Source of the DNA: Varroa destructor
Taxonomy: Eukaryota > Arthropoda > Arachnida > Mesostigmata > Varroidae
Assembly: GCF_002443255.2 (NCBI RefSeq)
Contig: NW_019211457.1
Span: 16,106,374-16,170,373, forward strand
Reading direction: 5' to 3'
Length of the DNA: 64,000 nt
The notes beneath the pieces were generated by a model. That model saw only the letters and a list, made by a program, of their open reading frames with translations, was not told the origin of the DNA and searched no databases. Made by a program: the position numbers and the translations under genes. Positions within the stretch are counted from its first letter, which is position 1; every line of letters starts with the position of its first letter. Shown in pieces: positions 44,410 through 55,421 of the stretch.

Positions 44410-46540
44410 CAGCAAAAAAGAAGCCATCGCGGGGTACCTCTGAGCTCGTGAGCGACGACAATGCAAACGATGGATTCGATACCCGAAAGTAAAGATGATT
44501 TTCTGCCTCGTTTCGGCGTGTTATTAGTTTGTGTTAATAAAAACACAAAGCTTCAACGGCGGCCATACCATCACAAATTCTATACTATCTATTACGTTTA
44601 TTCGAACGACGAAAGACGTAGAAGTTCCCGGCAGCAATAGTCCCAACAACCAGTGGTACAACATCTATAACAACAATATGATTTAGTAATAGATCGTCCC
44701 CGTTTTGGTCTACCTCTATCCCCCGTGCAGATTCTGTCCCCGCACCGGGAACGGAGCCGTCGACGCTTCTCGTTGAGATACTGATATTTTCAAGAGAACA
44801 TTGAAACGCTGAGGTCTCGGCTCCCTACGATACTGTCACCATATCAATGTTTTCGTCTTTAGACGAGCATCAAAAATCACAGGCAATAGCGTATCAGCGA
44901 GCTAGCCGGGAAAACTTACGTAGGGGATTTACGCGGTTCACGTGTTAGCTGGACCTTCTGAAGGTTAGCAACCGTACATACGGATGTTTAAACACATCTG
45001 ACCTCTTAATCCCGATACATGAGTAGCACTAAGCATAGGACAGTATGAGACCTAACCGATCAACAATGCTCTCGGCAAAATGCTTTTCTGAAAACACAGA
45101 GTTTCTTGCACTTTTTGCCAGCCGCTTTTTGTAGTCAGCTCTGAATAGCATCTCCCTAAACCGCCGCGATAGCTCGAGCCGTAGTTCACAAGTTCCCGGT
45201 TAGCAGTGTCTTAGCAGCGCCATTATTCCGGTTTTTGGGACCGCGCCGGATGTATCGTTGTCAATGAATCGCTATGTTAAATTAAATTTCATCTTTCCCA
45301 ACGAATTAGGTGTACCGCCAACGTCTGCTGGCAACCAGTATACGAGAATGTCTGGTTTTATCGGTCTGTCGCTCTGTTATTAGCTTGCTTAGTGACCTGT
45401 GACGATGATAATGATGTTAATATAACTTGACTCAATTAACCTCTTCATTCTTTGTCGCTTCTCGACCCCCTGCAGGCTTTCATGCATTCTCTTACGTCTT
45501 GTGACCGAATCAAAATCAAAAGCGGCAACGTCGTCTGATCTGGGCTGGAGCCCACAGGCAGCCGACGCCGACTCTTAAATTGCATCTCCCTGCTTGCCCC
45601 TCCTAACCCTTCGTAGCACCGATACAGAACCAACCTTGAAGCCATGAGTCGCATTGCCCCCCGTATAATGCTCCCTCCACTAAAGGAATTCTCTCCGAGT
45701 ATTTATGGATTGGGATGTAAAGGCAATTTTCGACTCCTCGCTGCAATGGCTGGTGCCAAACTTATTACGGCTAACTCCTGCGATGTCGCAAGACCTTTGC
45801 TATCAAATATTGAACGTCTATAATACGCATCAATAATTACAAGCTGAATATATATACATACACTCTCACATAAAAAGGTGAACAAAATAAAACATCTGGA
45901 AAAAATTGGGTCATTTAGCTTACCCCTTATAACTGTTGATGAACTTTCGCTGATATGCGGAGTGCTACCTACACGAGCAAGTAGCACAAAATTGAAAAGC
46001 AATGAAGATCTATTAATGATTACCATGTCCTGCCTCAATGAGGTCGAATAAGGCATCAGTCAAACTATTAAACGAGGTCATAGCTGACATAAGAACTCCT
46101 ATCCTTCTGTAAATAAGCAGTAATCTGAACGTCTTCCATTTCACCTGACAGTTCTTACTCCTATTCGACCTTTTCGCAAAAGTCGATACAAAAGGTCTTC
46201 CGTATCTAGAACTTCTAATTTTGCCTCCACACGGTTCGTCGCTGTAAACCTCTTCGAATCCCGATCATTTTTAAATCTCTGCCTCCCTCTCTAGCGTTCG
46301 ATCCATCAGCATTTTTCTCAGTGTTTTTTTCTGGGTTTACGCGAAGCTTTAATATGTAGCGTTCACTCTCCGCAACAAACGACCCAATTTTCATTGTTCA
46401 CGTTAGCAATCGAATAGTTCAAGCAAGCCTCTATTATTTATCTATTGGCCGCCCCACGATATCCTCGCACTCCCGAGTTTAGTCTCATTGCGCATGTGTT
46501 GGCGGGTGTCTCGGTAACTCCACCTTGCTCTTGCATTTCA
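44410..46540. other. Stretch with no supported gene
   Basis: Short frames only, for example minus 45445-45654 and minus 45703-46056. No repeats, promoter elements or RNA genes seen. Confidence 0.45.
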
Positions 46541-46543
46541 ATA

Positions 46544-46783
46544 ATGGCATCAGTGAGGCTCCTGGCAGATAAACCAAATAGCGATGGCTTTTACATCGGT
46601 CAGATCTCATCAGAGCGTGATTCCAGGGCGTGCAAAGTTCATGGCGCTACGATGTCGACTGATCAGGCGCCATGGAATTTACAGGATGCGATTCAGATAC
46701 CCGTTCACATGCGTTCGGTTTCCTCTTCAAGCCCGTCTCCATCCATCAAAGGGCTAATTGCATTAATAACTCTTGATAACTAA
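46544..46783 (+). CDS. Small candidate ORF with strong start context, 79 codons
   Basis: ATAATGG gives A at -3 and G at +4. 79 codons follow to TAA at 46781. The product is polar with a Ser/Pro-rich segment near residues 58-68 and a hydrophobic C-terminus. The frame is also open upstream to 46445 without a Met. Not recognised. Confidence 0.17.
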   Translation: MASVRLLADKPNSDGFYIGQISSERDSRACKVHGATMSTDQAPWNLQDAIQIPVHMRSVSSSSPSPSIKGLIALITLDN

Positions 46784-46789
46784 CTTAAT

Positions 46790-48430
46790 AACTCTCGAAC
46801 GTTCCCTCTCCCCCTGTAAAGATATTCCAGCGCCACTCTATTGCTTCCGCTCGCCGCACTTTGTCCCTGTCTTTGCCCATCGCCACTTCGCAGCCTCCGG
46901 CGGAACGAACGTCACATAGCAGGACACACTATGCTGCCATTCGGACTGCATCCAACGGCCTGCATGGACGCATTGTCGCAAGAACTCTTCCAGCGGCGAT
47001 GGGCGGCCAGGCGATCCTTTGCGCAGATAGTCCGCTTAACACGCGGTTCTTTCTCAGCACCCTAGTTGATAATTATCCTGATAACAAGGGAAATTAGCAG
47101 AACTGCTCCCAGGAATCGTGCAACTGTTAGCGAAGCGGCGAGAGCAGGCAAAATGCATTAAAGCAACAGGACAGATAGGCACATTTGACTTGTAGTATGG
47201 CAGCGTCGAATCGAAACAGCATCTCAACCTGTAGGAGTACCCTGGCGAGTCGATCCGTCCTTCAATGGTGGAAAGTAAACGATGCCAGACAGTAATGATA
47301 TGCACCTGGATAGTGGAGTTGACTTGGATAACAAATACTAGTATAGCATGCGATGGCCCTAATAAAATATGCTGTTCCTATTGGGTGCCGATAATTCTTG
47401 TTATTTGAAAATCAATATTACGCAATTCGTTGAAGACTCAGACTTGGATGTCTGTTGATATGGTTATTATGCTTACTATTTACATCGGTTATTTTGCAGA
47501 ACATACAGGCACTTTTTCTCTGATTACTTTGTTGTCCTGTCAGTGTGCCGTAGTGTTCTTTAGGGCGTTACAACGGCTTTCTAGCGCTGTCGTCAACTTT
47601 CAATTGATGCTTTTGATACTCATTACGATGGCGATGCCTGCTGCAGAGCTTTGCATCGTGCGTATTTCATCTGATATTTATGTCTGATCTAAGAGTTGGA
47701 GTAGAAACAGTGTACCATGTGCGTCTGGTATTAGGACCGATGATGGTTACGATGTGTGGGATGCTACAGTTTGGCCTGGTGGCCTGGCGACGCACGGAGC
47801 TGTATTTGCGTCCTATCCTTGTTCGCTATCTTTCTGATCGAGTTGGCCGATATACGTCGCAATCTTTCTATATGAGAGTAGTATTATTTTACAGCATTGA
47901 CTGCGTCCGATCCCGCGCGCCGGCTCCTTCATCGTCTGTTTTGTCGAATCTGGATTGAAGCCGCATGTGGCCTGGAGCTTTGTTTCGATGTCGGAGCATC
48001 CGGAATTCCGTCAGACGAAGCAAGACAATGCTATATGCCTGCGAGACTCTCAAAATTGCCTGAGTCTGCTATAGTTAGAAAAAAAGAGAGAAAGAAATTG
48101 AGGTAGTAAGCAAAATATCACAGTTCGAGAATGCGAAATAGAGCAGCAACGGCTGTGTGACGCCCAAATGTACAACCCTAACCGGTCGTTTTCGATACCT
48201 CGAAATAAAGGTAGTACTGGTTCGATGGCTCCGAAATTCGCTTGATAACGTGCAGACAAACCGGGGAATTGCCTTTGCGTTCTGACCGTACACATCACAA
48301 CCACACTACTGGCATTAGTTGATATAATAAACATTATAGTCGTATGTTTCGCTGCCCCATCCAGGTCTGCTCCGCGCTCCGTAGTTCTACGGCTTCAAAA
48401 CGGAGCACAGTAAGCCTCACTGGGTTGTTC
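46790..48430. other. Stretch with two overlapping hydrophobic frames, no clear gene
   Basis: Frames at 47430-47687 and 47680-47958 (plus strand) overlap by eight bases and each encodes two hydrophobic stretches. A shifted frame continues at 47897-48106. This could be a decayed multi-pass membrane protein with frameshifts, but T-rich sequence gives such peptides by chance and no receptor signature is visible. Confidence 0.3.
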
Positions 48431-49700
48431 GCTTACTTGGTCGGTAGCCAGTGGTTTGTTCCGCAGTATGTTAACTGAAGTCGCCGAGATCGACTGCCAC
48501 CGCTGGCAGCGACACCATCTGCACAACTCTTCTTTATAAGTCCTCTTGCCGTTAGCACAACGACTAGTTCTATTACTACAACTTCTACGGCAAGGACTGT
48601 GGATAGGACGCCGCTAGTCGTGCTGTTGGCAACGGGGAAAGTTTGGCGTTTTTGCAGAGCTCCTTTTTTATGTTTTTGCATTTTGCGCTTGTCCCAACAT
48701 CGACGCCACCGCCGGTGCAGCTTGTCACTGCTACAGCCAGACATACGCCTACGGCCTCTACCGTCCTCGTAGAGGCTATCCCAGCTGCTCTACCCCTCAT
48801 TCACTCTCTCGAATTCTCCATGTTTTGGTGACTTGCCACTTCCTCTCCGGTACGTCCCCTTAGCCCAACTTTGCATCCGCTAGCCTAATTCTACTTCATC
48901 ATCAGTCGTAGTCATGAGGTTTCATTGGTACGGGGGTCCTCTTTTCGTTTTACGCCCGCATCCGCTCGTGTGACATCCAGCACTACCGCCATCGCCGTAG
49001 CTAGCGCATTTCCAATTTCGCAGCAGCGGCGAAAGCCAGCCCGCCAGTGAACCGGCGAGGTGCTACGACGTTGATGGGGTACTGTTCTCACACAAGGTGC
49101 GCGAATCGAGCTGCAGATTCTGGGGGTGAGAGGTAGGGGTCGAAGAGAGACCAGGGGAAAACGGGCCGTCTTTGTTGGTCGAGATTTCCCTACGGTGCCA
49201 CGCCACGCCACGTAGCAGCGTCAGTCGCAGCCACCCCTCACTGAAGCTTCATGTAGCGCTAACTCGATGGTGCCCGTACCGAGCGATCCAGCGGCAACAA
49301 CCTAGTGCTTCCCAACAGTAGCCCTTCCGGCAACACCCACTGGCTCATTCTCATTATTTTCCCCTTTTACTTTGCCCCTTTGATGCGCTTTTCCCCCAAA
49401 GTAGTTTTTGTTTGTTTTTGTCGGTTACACGAGGCCGCGATACGCGCTAGAGGCAAGCGCCCAACAGCGCGCAGAAAGGCAGGCGACCAGGAGAAATCCT
49501 AACCAACTGCGATAAACCCCCAGGGTAGTGCCTGTGTGTGTGAGAAAGGGGGTGGAACGGTGGTGGTAGCAGTGGTGCTGGGTATTACACCAACCGCACT
49601 TCGGTAGACCCGTTCGCATACACGTTGCTACAGCTGTGACGGCGGCAACAGTTGCTGCGTCAGATGTTATAGGGCTTCATTAAAATAATGTCCATCCTCC
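48430..49700. other. GC-rich island 4, minus-strand frames with RNY-like codons
   Basis: A second, smaller CpG-rich island. Minus-strand frames at 48433-48744, 48585-48800 and 48912-49211 overlap or follow one another. The ends of the first and third are strongly of the purine-any-pyrimidine codon type. A 65-codon plus-strand frame and a 64-codon minus-strand frame lie at 49305-49619. No ATG, donor and acceptor set forms a consistent model, and no product is recognised. It could be a promoter/first-exon region for a minus-strand gene. Confidence 0.3.
48912..49211 (-). CDS. Candidate minus-strand exon, 99 codons, unrecognised
   Basis: The frame opens at 49211 and ends with TGA at 48912-48914. 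The last 37 residues are Ala/Val/Asp/Glu/Lys-rich with mostly purine-first codons, unlike the Arg/Pro-rich first half, so a splice junction inside the frame is plausible. No domain recognised. Confidence 0.15.
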   Translation of the reverse strand: MAWRGTVGKSRPTKTARFPLVSLRPLPLTPRICSSIRAPCVRTVPHQRRSTSPVHWRAGFRRCCEIGNALATAMAVVLDVTRADAGVKRKEDPRTNETS

Positions 49701-51289
49701 ATCTACGACGACAAACGGCAACGATGGCGACGACGCCGGTTGGCTGGCTGCTTGGCGCGCAGACAAAATCACACAGTACCGACAAAGTTTTGCATAGCGA
49801 TAGCAGGAAACTTTTTAAAAACCGTAACAATGCCTGAAACGTACCTAAAGGTATGAATATATCTTATCCACGTGTTTCTAATCTAATAAAAAAAAATTCA
49901 AAAATAACGTTTACGTTATTTCGTCATAGCTGACTTGTGTAAGTACTCCATTACGAATATGTGTATTTCTATTGTTGAATATTGAGAATTACTTTCTAAA
50001 TATAAAATCGAGAGGCAATGATAAAAAGAACCACCGAGCTACTCTGAAATGATTAAATGAAGCTACAATGATTTTGTGGTTACTAATTTTATACAGAAAA
50101 TACGTGATAAAAAGGACAACTTTCACGAGAAACGGAGAAAAAGCGGGCAAGAAAATTTGAACTTGTTACTCTAATATTTAAAACAGTCATCACAAGTTCG
50201 CCGACTACTGAATAGTTCCTCTAGTAACGCATGTATACACGAAAATACGAAAATGAAGAGAATCATTTTTTAAAAAGGAGCAATCGTTCTATCGCAAGCC
50301 GAGGCATTAGCTATAAATGAGTCCTTACAATTGGAGTCAACATTCTTCCCTGAAGAACGCCATTGAAGGACGCCAACTCGCTCTTGGGCACGCCTATTCG
50401 TATAAATTGCCTCCTCTCAGCGGCTTCGTTGTTGTTTGCCATTCTTCCCGAGATAATTGCGATGTGATCAGATAGCTTTTAGCTGACTGGATTTTCTGGC
50501 TTTTCCTATAGTAACTCCTTGGTTAAGGTTGAACTCTTCGTACTCGCGTAACGCTCACTTGTTAGCCAGGCGCAGTCCGGTCGGCTGACGGCACTTCTAA
50601 CGTCACTGCACCCTCTCAGCCCACGATAGGCGAAAGAATCAAAGCCTTATGATACGAACAGAGAACGACTTATTATCAAGTATTAATCGCTTGTAAACGC
50701 CACCAATCGGACTCGAGACCTTTCGTTTGTCGGCTAATGCCATGTTATGAATGGTCTTCCATTGCTGTGTTGTAGTCATGTCTGTTGTGGCAAGACCGCA
50801 CTGGGTCGGATAGATCCCCTTACTGTGGACTGTTTTGTACTAGGCCCGTGGGAAAAGGGGAAAAGCGATCGTGATCCTGTTTCTGAGGGCTTAACTGGCT
50901 AATGGGCATGTAACAAACCACCCTGCCGAAGCAAGCGTACGTCCGTCCTACGAGCTTTTGTCACAGTTGGCAGCCACGGCCTTTTCGTTGCAGGTTCTAC
51001 AACCGTGCATACCCGCATACAGCAACGACGCCGGACACCAAGGCAACGGTAGGACAACAACAGGACAATAACTGGCGAACGCCTAGACAAATAAGCAAAT
51101 AGACGCATGCGGCAAAACGTCTGTGCGAAATCCGTAGAGACTTGGATCACCTGAGCAATCTTAAGCCTTAAACAGTAAAGACGGAAGAACATAGTATAGT
51201 TATTAAACATCTGACTTTATCAGCTGTCCATTGTATGTTGTCTGTGATATATTTATATTTATTGCTGATGAGCCGCTTTTATCTCGTCC
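49700..51289. other. AT-leaning stretch, no supported gene
   Basis: Only a 103-codon minus-strand frame at 50899-51210 without motif. 49840-50320 is notably AT-rich. Nothing else seen. Confidence 0.45.
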
Positions 51290-51398
51290 ATGAGCCTCAC
51301 TAAAGAACAGGCAGAGGAAGTGGCTAGATACACGGTGGTGCTTGACCTAATGGATAAACAGGTCCGGTTCGGCGAATCATCCTATCGGAAACACTCAG
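51290..51398 (+). CDS. Possible first exon ending at a donor beside a TA palindrome
   Basis: ATG at 51290 opens a charged peptide beginning MSLTKEQAEEVARY, followed by an acidic/basic mix, up to Ser-36. There CAG/GTATTA (GT at 51399-51400) is an acceptable donor. The GT is the first base pair of the 76-bp palindrome, so the coding-like sequence ends exactly where the palindrome starts. Without splicing the frame runs into a meaningless Tyr-Ile repeat. A stop (TGA 51269-51271) precedes the ATG in frame. The peptide is amphipathic but matches no family I know. Confidence 0.2.
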
Positions 51399-51404
51399 GT
51401 ATTA

Positions 51405-51468
<64 letters not shown>

Positions 51469-51474
51469 TAATAC
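51399..51474. repeat. 76-bp perfect palindrome around (TA)30
   Basis: GTATTACC (51399-51406), 60 bases of uninterrupted TA (51407-51466), then GGTAATAC (51467-51474). The entire 76 bases equal their reverse complement. The unique-sequence arms show that the symmetry is more than the dinucleotide repeat itself. Long TA palindromes extrude cruciforms easily and are a known source of breakage. Confidence 0.95.
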
Positions 51475-54400
51475 AAGGCGAATATCTTTGTATTCTCTTT
51501 ATGAGAGTTATGGCGTGGGTTTCGCCCGCGTGCCAAAAGCACCATGAGAAAACGTGTTTTAAACCCGGGTGAGACCAACGTCAACACCCGGGATCACCAC
51601 TGAGTCGTTGTACCCATGGTTGCTTAGGCCGTTGAAAGGACCAACCTAACCAGCCTTTTAGAACGACGCTTACAGCGTAGGGTCCTCCTGTAAAATATCT
51701 AAAGATGTACCAAAACGATACTCACTAGCAGAGTAAAGCTGACTTTATTAGACTTTTCGCTGGCAAAAGGTAACGTTATAATATGGGGTCTCGTACTAAA
51801 ATCGAAGGGGACTCCGCGAATGCTAGAGGACTTGATAAAGAGGTAACCTAGACTGCTTTTGGGGGAAGGGGAATTAAGGATACGACAGGAACAAGCTTAT
51901 AAAAAACGAGGCCGCATTCGGAGACGGCCAAGAAAAGCCTAAGAGGAAATCCTGGCATTCATGCAAACCGTAGATTGCACATTTCGGTGGAGGTGGTAGT
52001 ACAAACAGCAAATTGGCCAATTACCTCTCAGGGATAAGATGTCCTGGACGCGATAGGACGCGACGAGGCCGGTAGACTATATAGAAGACAATGGGTGCCC
52101 CAGGCAGCGTGGCTAGTTCAGTGTTGTATTCACGGTTTTAGCGTCTTTGAATCTACCGTCTGCCGTAATATTAACCATCTACTTTTGTTTATTGTCAAAA
52201 TTCTTTGCTAGATTTCATTATAGCCTTGGCAGGTGTCTCTGCTTTTTTGTTTTGCAGACTACATAAAACATATAGGTCCATTGTCGCAAGAATGGTAATA
52301 ATCGTGAAGAGCGGACACCTACGGAAAGTCGTACGGTACGATAGGAAACAATACGCGAAAGACTGACTTGCTCGAATTATACGGATTTTGAAACGACAAC
52401 GTTAAACATAGCGGCAATAGGCATCTATAAGCCTTTCTTGCAACATTTCGAAGTTCTTAATTCTTATTAGTCAAATATCTGGGATGATTTTAGGAATGTA
52501 TCATCATAGCTTTCTACCACAGTGATTTTCAAGTTTATTAACTGCGAAGCAACTGGTACAGCATGGAATATGTGAGCGTAAACCCTTCGTAAAGCATATC
52601 TATTCAATTGGGGCGAAGCGTCGCGCTAATATCTGTCGGCCAGAGAGCTCTGTCAATATGATCATGAGCTGTCAAACATATCAACGCAAGGACCCTCTAC
52701 CATTCTATATTTATCTTTGACAATTGGTCGGCCTATCTCGTTCTACATATTCGTGCTCCCTTTCCACCATTTCAAACAAAAAGCTAGCTACAAACAGTTA
52801 TCTTTTTACGGCTGCTGACCATCTCTCATTATTAAGCAAGATTTAAAGCTCGAAGTCATAATCCCAGGGGGCATAAATAGACCTGTGCTTCTGGCTTATG
52901 CCTAGGATGCCTCATTCATCAGGAGGTCTAGACCCATGTCCATTGAAAAGACTAGATAGCAAAGCTGGATACAGACGCGGTAGTAACAAAACTTCTCTTC
53001 GGCACAGCTCTGGTTAAGCACCTGCGGAACACTGCCTTGAAGTTGCACTCTCTTACTTTTCCTCTGTGCCACGCAGCAGCCGTCTCATTCGTTGTCGTTC
53101 ACTCGTTTCTCAAAATTTGCATTCTTTTGACGCTCAACCCCTCCCCGGCGTCGGTTCCCTCAAAAAGACGTTTCCCTTATGTTGCCATCCCTCGTTCTTT
53201 ACACTCGTCCAATACTTCTCCCAGTTCATATTCCCCCACTGAGAGTACGCATATTCTTCACTGTGCAGACTTGTTGCCTGGCTATCCGTTGCCTATCCCT
53301 GTAGCCGACTTCTTCCCGTATCCCCCAGGCAAAAATACTCTCCACTTTCATGCCGCTATTTCTCTAGGACGCTACGTTCATCTTCGCCTCACCCTGCAGC
53401 ACCACAAGACTTGCCTATTACCCCTTCTTTTCTAGCTAGAGGATCCTCTCCTCTGTGACGAAATGGACTGCTGCTCGAACCCTCGGACGTGTCGTGTCGC
53501 ACCCTTTTCTGTTGGACCCCAGCGCAAAGCCTCTGGTGGTTCCCGCCACTCAGTCTTTTGCTCAGCGTTCTTATTCCCGCTTTTAGCTATTCGTGCCTGT
53601 GAAGTACGCATCGTGCTAAGGGCTTCTCTCTGCTCTTTAGTCTCCCACCTTCGCCCCACCTTGTCCTCAGCAAGCGCCATCAGATGTTTCTCTCTGGTAC
53701 TTGCCATATCGTTTCTGCTTAGTCTTTAGGTCCCTCTGCTGTGGCTGTTCGTTCGCATCGTTCAGCCCAGTGAAAGCTGCAAACTTTTCGCTCGCTAGAT
53801 GTATCTTTAGAAGGACTAGTCAGTTCGTCATACGCAACGACGATGGGGAAGCATCCGTTCGTCGACCCACTGCCCGGGTACGCTGACGATCCCCGCGTCA
53901 AACCATTTGGACGCAAGCTGGAACGGCTCAACGGGTCTGCTCAGCAGGCAAGGTCCCCTTCCTGCGTTGCTTGTGTATCGTATACGACCTCTACTACTAC
54001 CACCCCCCGGCTTCCATGGTGACGCCGGGTGGCACAAAAAAAGGCGCATCCCAATTAGGCGGTTTCATGCCTCATCATTATCAGCGTCATAGTGCATCCG
54101 TGGTCCAAAACGCGGCGCTTCGGTAAAAACGCGTCATTTCCATGACCCTCAAGTCCGTCATCCCAGCAGCTCCAACAGGGGCCTGAGGTTGTCGTGGCTG
54201 AACCCGGGACTAAACGGTTAATGCGGTTTTTTCGACGTTCTTTCCGACTCGCTTGCTAGACCTGCCTGTATCATCTCAGCCCGCAGATGATGAGAGCACC
54301 TCTCATCTATTGCTGTCGCGGTTAGTTGCCGTCACGCCGCCTATCGATAGCGACGTTGTAGAGCATAAATAACTGCGTCTGCTCAATTAAAATGTTGCCT

Positions 54401-54520
54401 AATTAAGTCGTTAAAAGTCATAATGTTATAATTTTAATAGAAAGCACTTTTCAAGTATCTGTACTATAATGCAGAAGCCTTTTCTCGAATGATCAGAGCG
54501 TCATTGCATCTCAACATGAC
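51475..54520. other. Stretch with no supported gene; pyrimidine-rich 53.0-53.8 kb
   Basis: A short hairpin, CCCGGGT with ACCCGGG, lies near 51563-51592. From about 53030 to 53760 the plus strand is pyrimidine-rich, which explains open frames of 132 and 88 codons rich in Leu, Ser, Phe and Pro (53037-53435, 53463-53729). I see no RNA gene or mobile element. Confidence 0.4.
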
Positions 54521-54522
54521 AA

Positions 54523-55017
54523 ATGAGACTATCTAATAAAATAGGATACTTGGTCATAGATGGGTGTCTAGTCTACTGTTGTCCTATCTTGTTGTTTTCA
54601 ACAACTTCATTTAAATATCTGCGATTCACATCCTCATTAAATTGTCACCAACCCGCTTGTATTCTAGCAAAATCAACAAGGTACATTGTCTTGCCTAAAT
54701 CGATTTTGAATACTACGAGAAAGAGCAGAGGTACACAATACCTCTTACATAAAAAAGAATCTTTGCGGCACTATGGACAGAACCTGCATTTTTCTCATAT
54801 GTGTAGCCTATATCAATTTTGTTGTCGTGGCCTACGCGCGACAATCCACATATTACAAAGCCAATGGAGGCCTTTTAACTTCTCGGTGCCAACAGCAAAC
54901 CCCCTGTTGCACGCTGACTGTTCTGTCACTCAGCTTCGGCTGCATCTACAGCCGAAGCATCGAATATGTGGAACACCTATTGTTACGATCATAACGATAG
55001 AAAATGGCTCATTCTAA
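54523..55017 (+). CDS. Candidate ORF, 164 codons, basic and Cys-rich
   Basis: An ATG at 54523 opens 164 codons to TAA at 55015, the longest ATG frame in AT-leaning sequence on the plus strand. The product is basic with about a dozen scattered cysteines, none in a recognised spacing. A different frame inside it (54773-54994) has a better start context and a signal-peptide-like start, so at most one of the two is likely to be translated. Length is near the limit expected by chance. Confidence 0.15.
   Translation: MRLSNKIGYLVIDGCLVYCCPILLFSTTSFKYLRFTSSLNCHQPACILAKSTRYIVLPKSILNTTRKSRGTQYLLHKKESLRHYGQNLHFSHMCSLYQFCCRGLRATIHILQSQWRPFNFSVPTANPLLHADCSVTQLRLHLQPKHRICGTPIVTIITIENGSF
54773..54994 (+). 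CDS. Possible small secreted cysteine-containing peptide, 73 codons
   Basis: ACTATGG gives A at -3 and G at +4, a strong start context. Residues 5-20 are hydrophobic and end in A-Y-A (residues 20-22), an acceptable signal peptidase site; MDRT supplies the positive n-region. The predicted mature part of about 51 residues has Cys at 39, 45, 46 and 57, including a CC pair, with Gln/Thr-rich spacers. Short secreted Cys peptides are abundant in arthropods (salivary, venom-like, antimicrobial), but four cysteines are too few to assign a fold. A 10-bp hairpin lies within it. Not recognised. Confidence 0.22.
   Translation: MDRTCIFLICVAYINFVVVAYARQSTYYKANGGLLTSRCQQQTPCCTLTVLSLSFGCIYSRSIEYVEHLLLRS
54933..54958. 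repeat. Perfect 10-bp hairpin with 6-base loop
   Basis: GCTTCGGCTG (54933-54942) pairs exactly with CAGCCGAAGC (54949-54958) around CATCTA. Confidence 0.85.
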
Positions 55018-55276
55018 ATCCGCATCATAACCCAGTGTCCTCGGAGAGTTCGTATACTCCGTGTGCAAGCTCGCATATTTTACAGATCATCTTATTCATC
55101 TTGCTTCTTGACCCCCCCATTCTCATCCGTATCTCCTCCGTACATTTTCCTTCTCCTCCTCCAAAATTTCGTTACTCAACTCTGTGATATCTCAGTTTGC
55201 CCCGCAGGATTGGCACAGTCCAACGGTGGCTCTAAGTCCGTAAGTCATTAAATACCAATTAGCCTGTGCGACTTTG

Positions 55277-55310
55277 CGACGACGACGACGACGGCGGCGG
55301 CGGCGGCGTC
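55277..55310 (+). repeat. (CGA)5(CGG)6 compound trinucleotide repeat
   Basis: Five CGA units run directly into six CGG units. CGG repeats can form quadruplex and hairpin structures. No open frame with independent support crosses it. Confidence 0.85.
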
Positions 55311-55368
55311 ATAGTGGCAGCCATGCAATTCTCTAATGCCTTGTTTCATCGAGGGAGGACTATATCTG

Positions 55369-55421
55369 GAGAAAAAGAGAGAGAGAGACAGGGAGAAAAG
55401 AGAGAGAGAGAGAGAAAGAGA
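55369..55421 (+). repeat. GA-rich microsatellite
   Basis: GAGAGAGA blocks of 10-18 bases joined by AAAA and CAGGG. Several GAGAG cores are present, as in GAGA-factor sites. It lies about 60 bases downstream of the trinucleotide repeat. Confidence 0.85.

Noticed and set aside
48099..48123. let-7-like seed TGAGGTAGTA followed by a miR-2-like seed TATCACAG
   Set aside because: Beyond the seeds neither mature sequence matches and no hairpin arm pairs with them. Coincidence of short words.
53037..53729. Plus-strand ORFs of 132 and 88 codons
   Set aside because: They lie in a pyrimidine-rich tract where stop codons (which need purines) are rare; amino-acid content is simply Leu/Ser/Phe/Pro from T and C.
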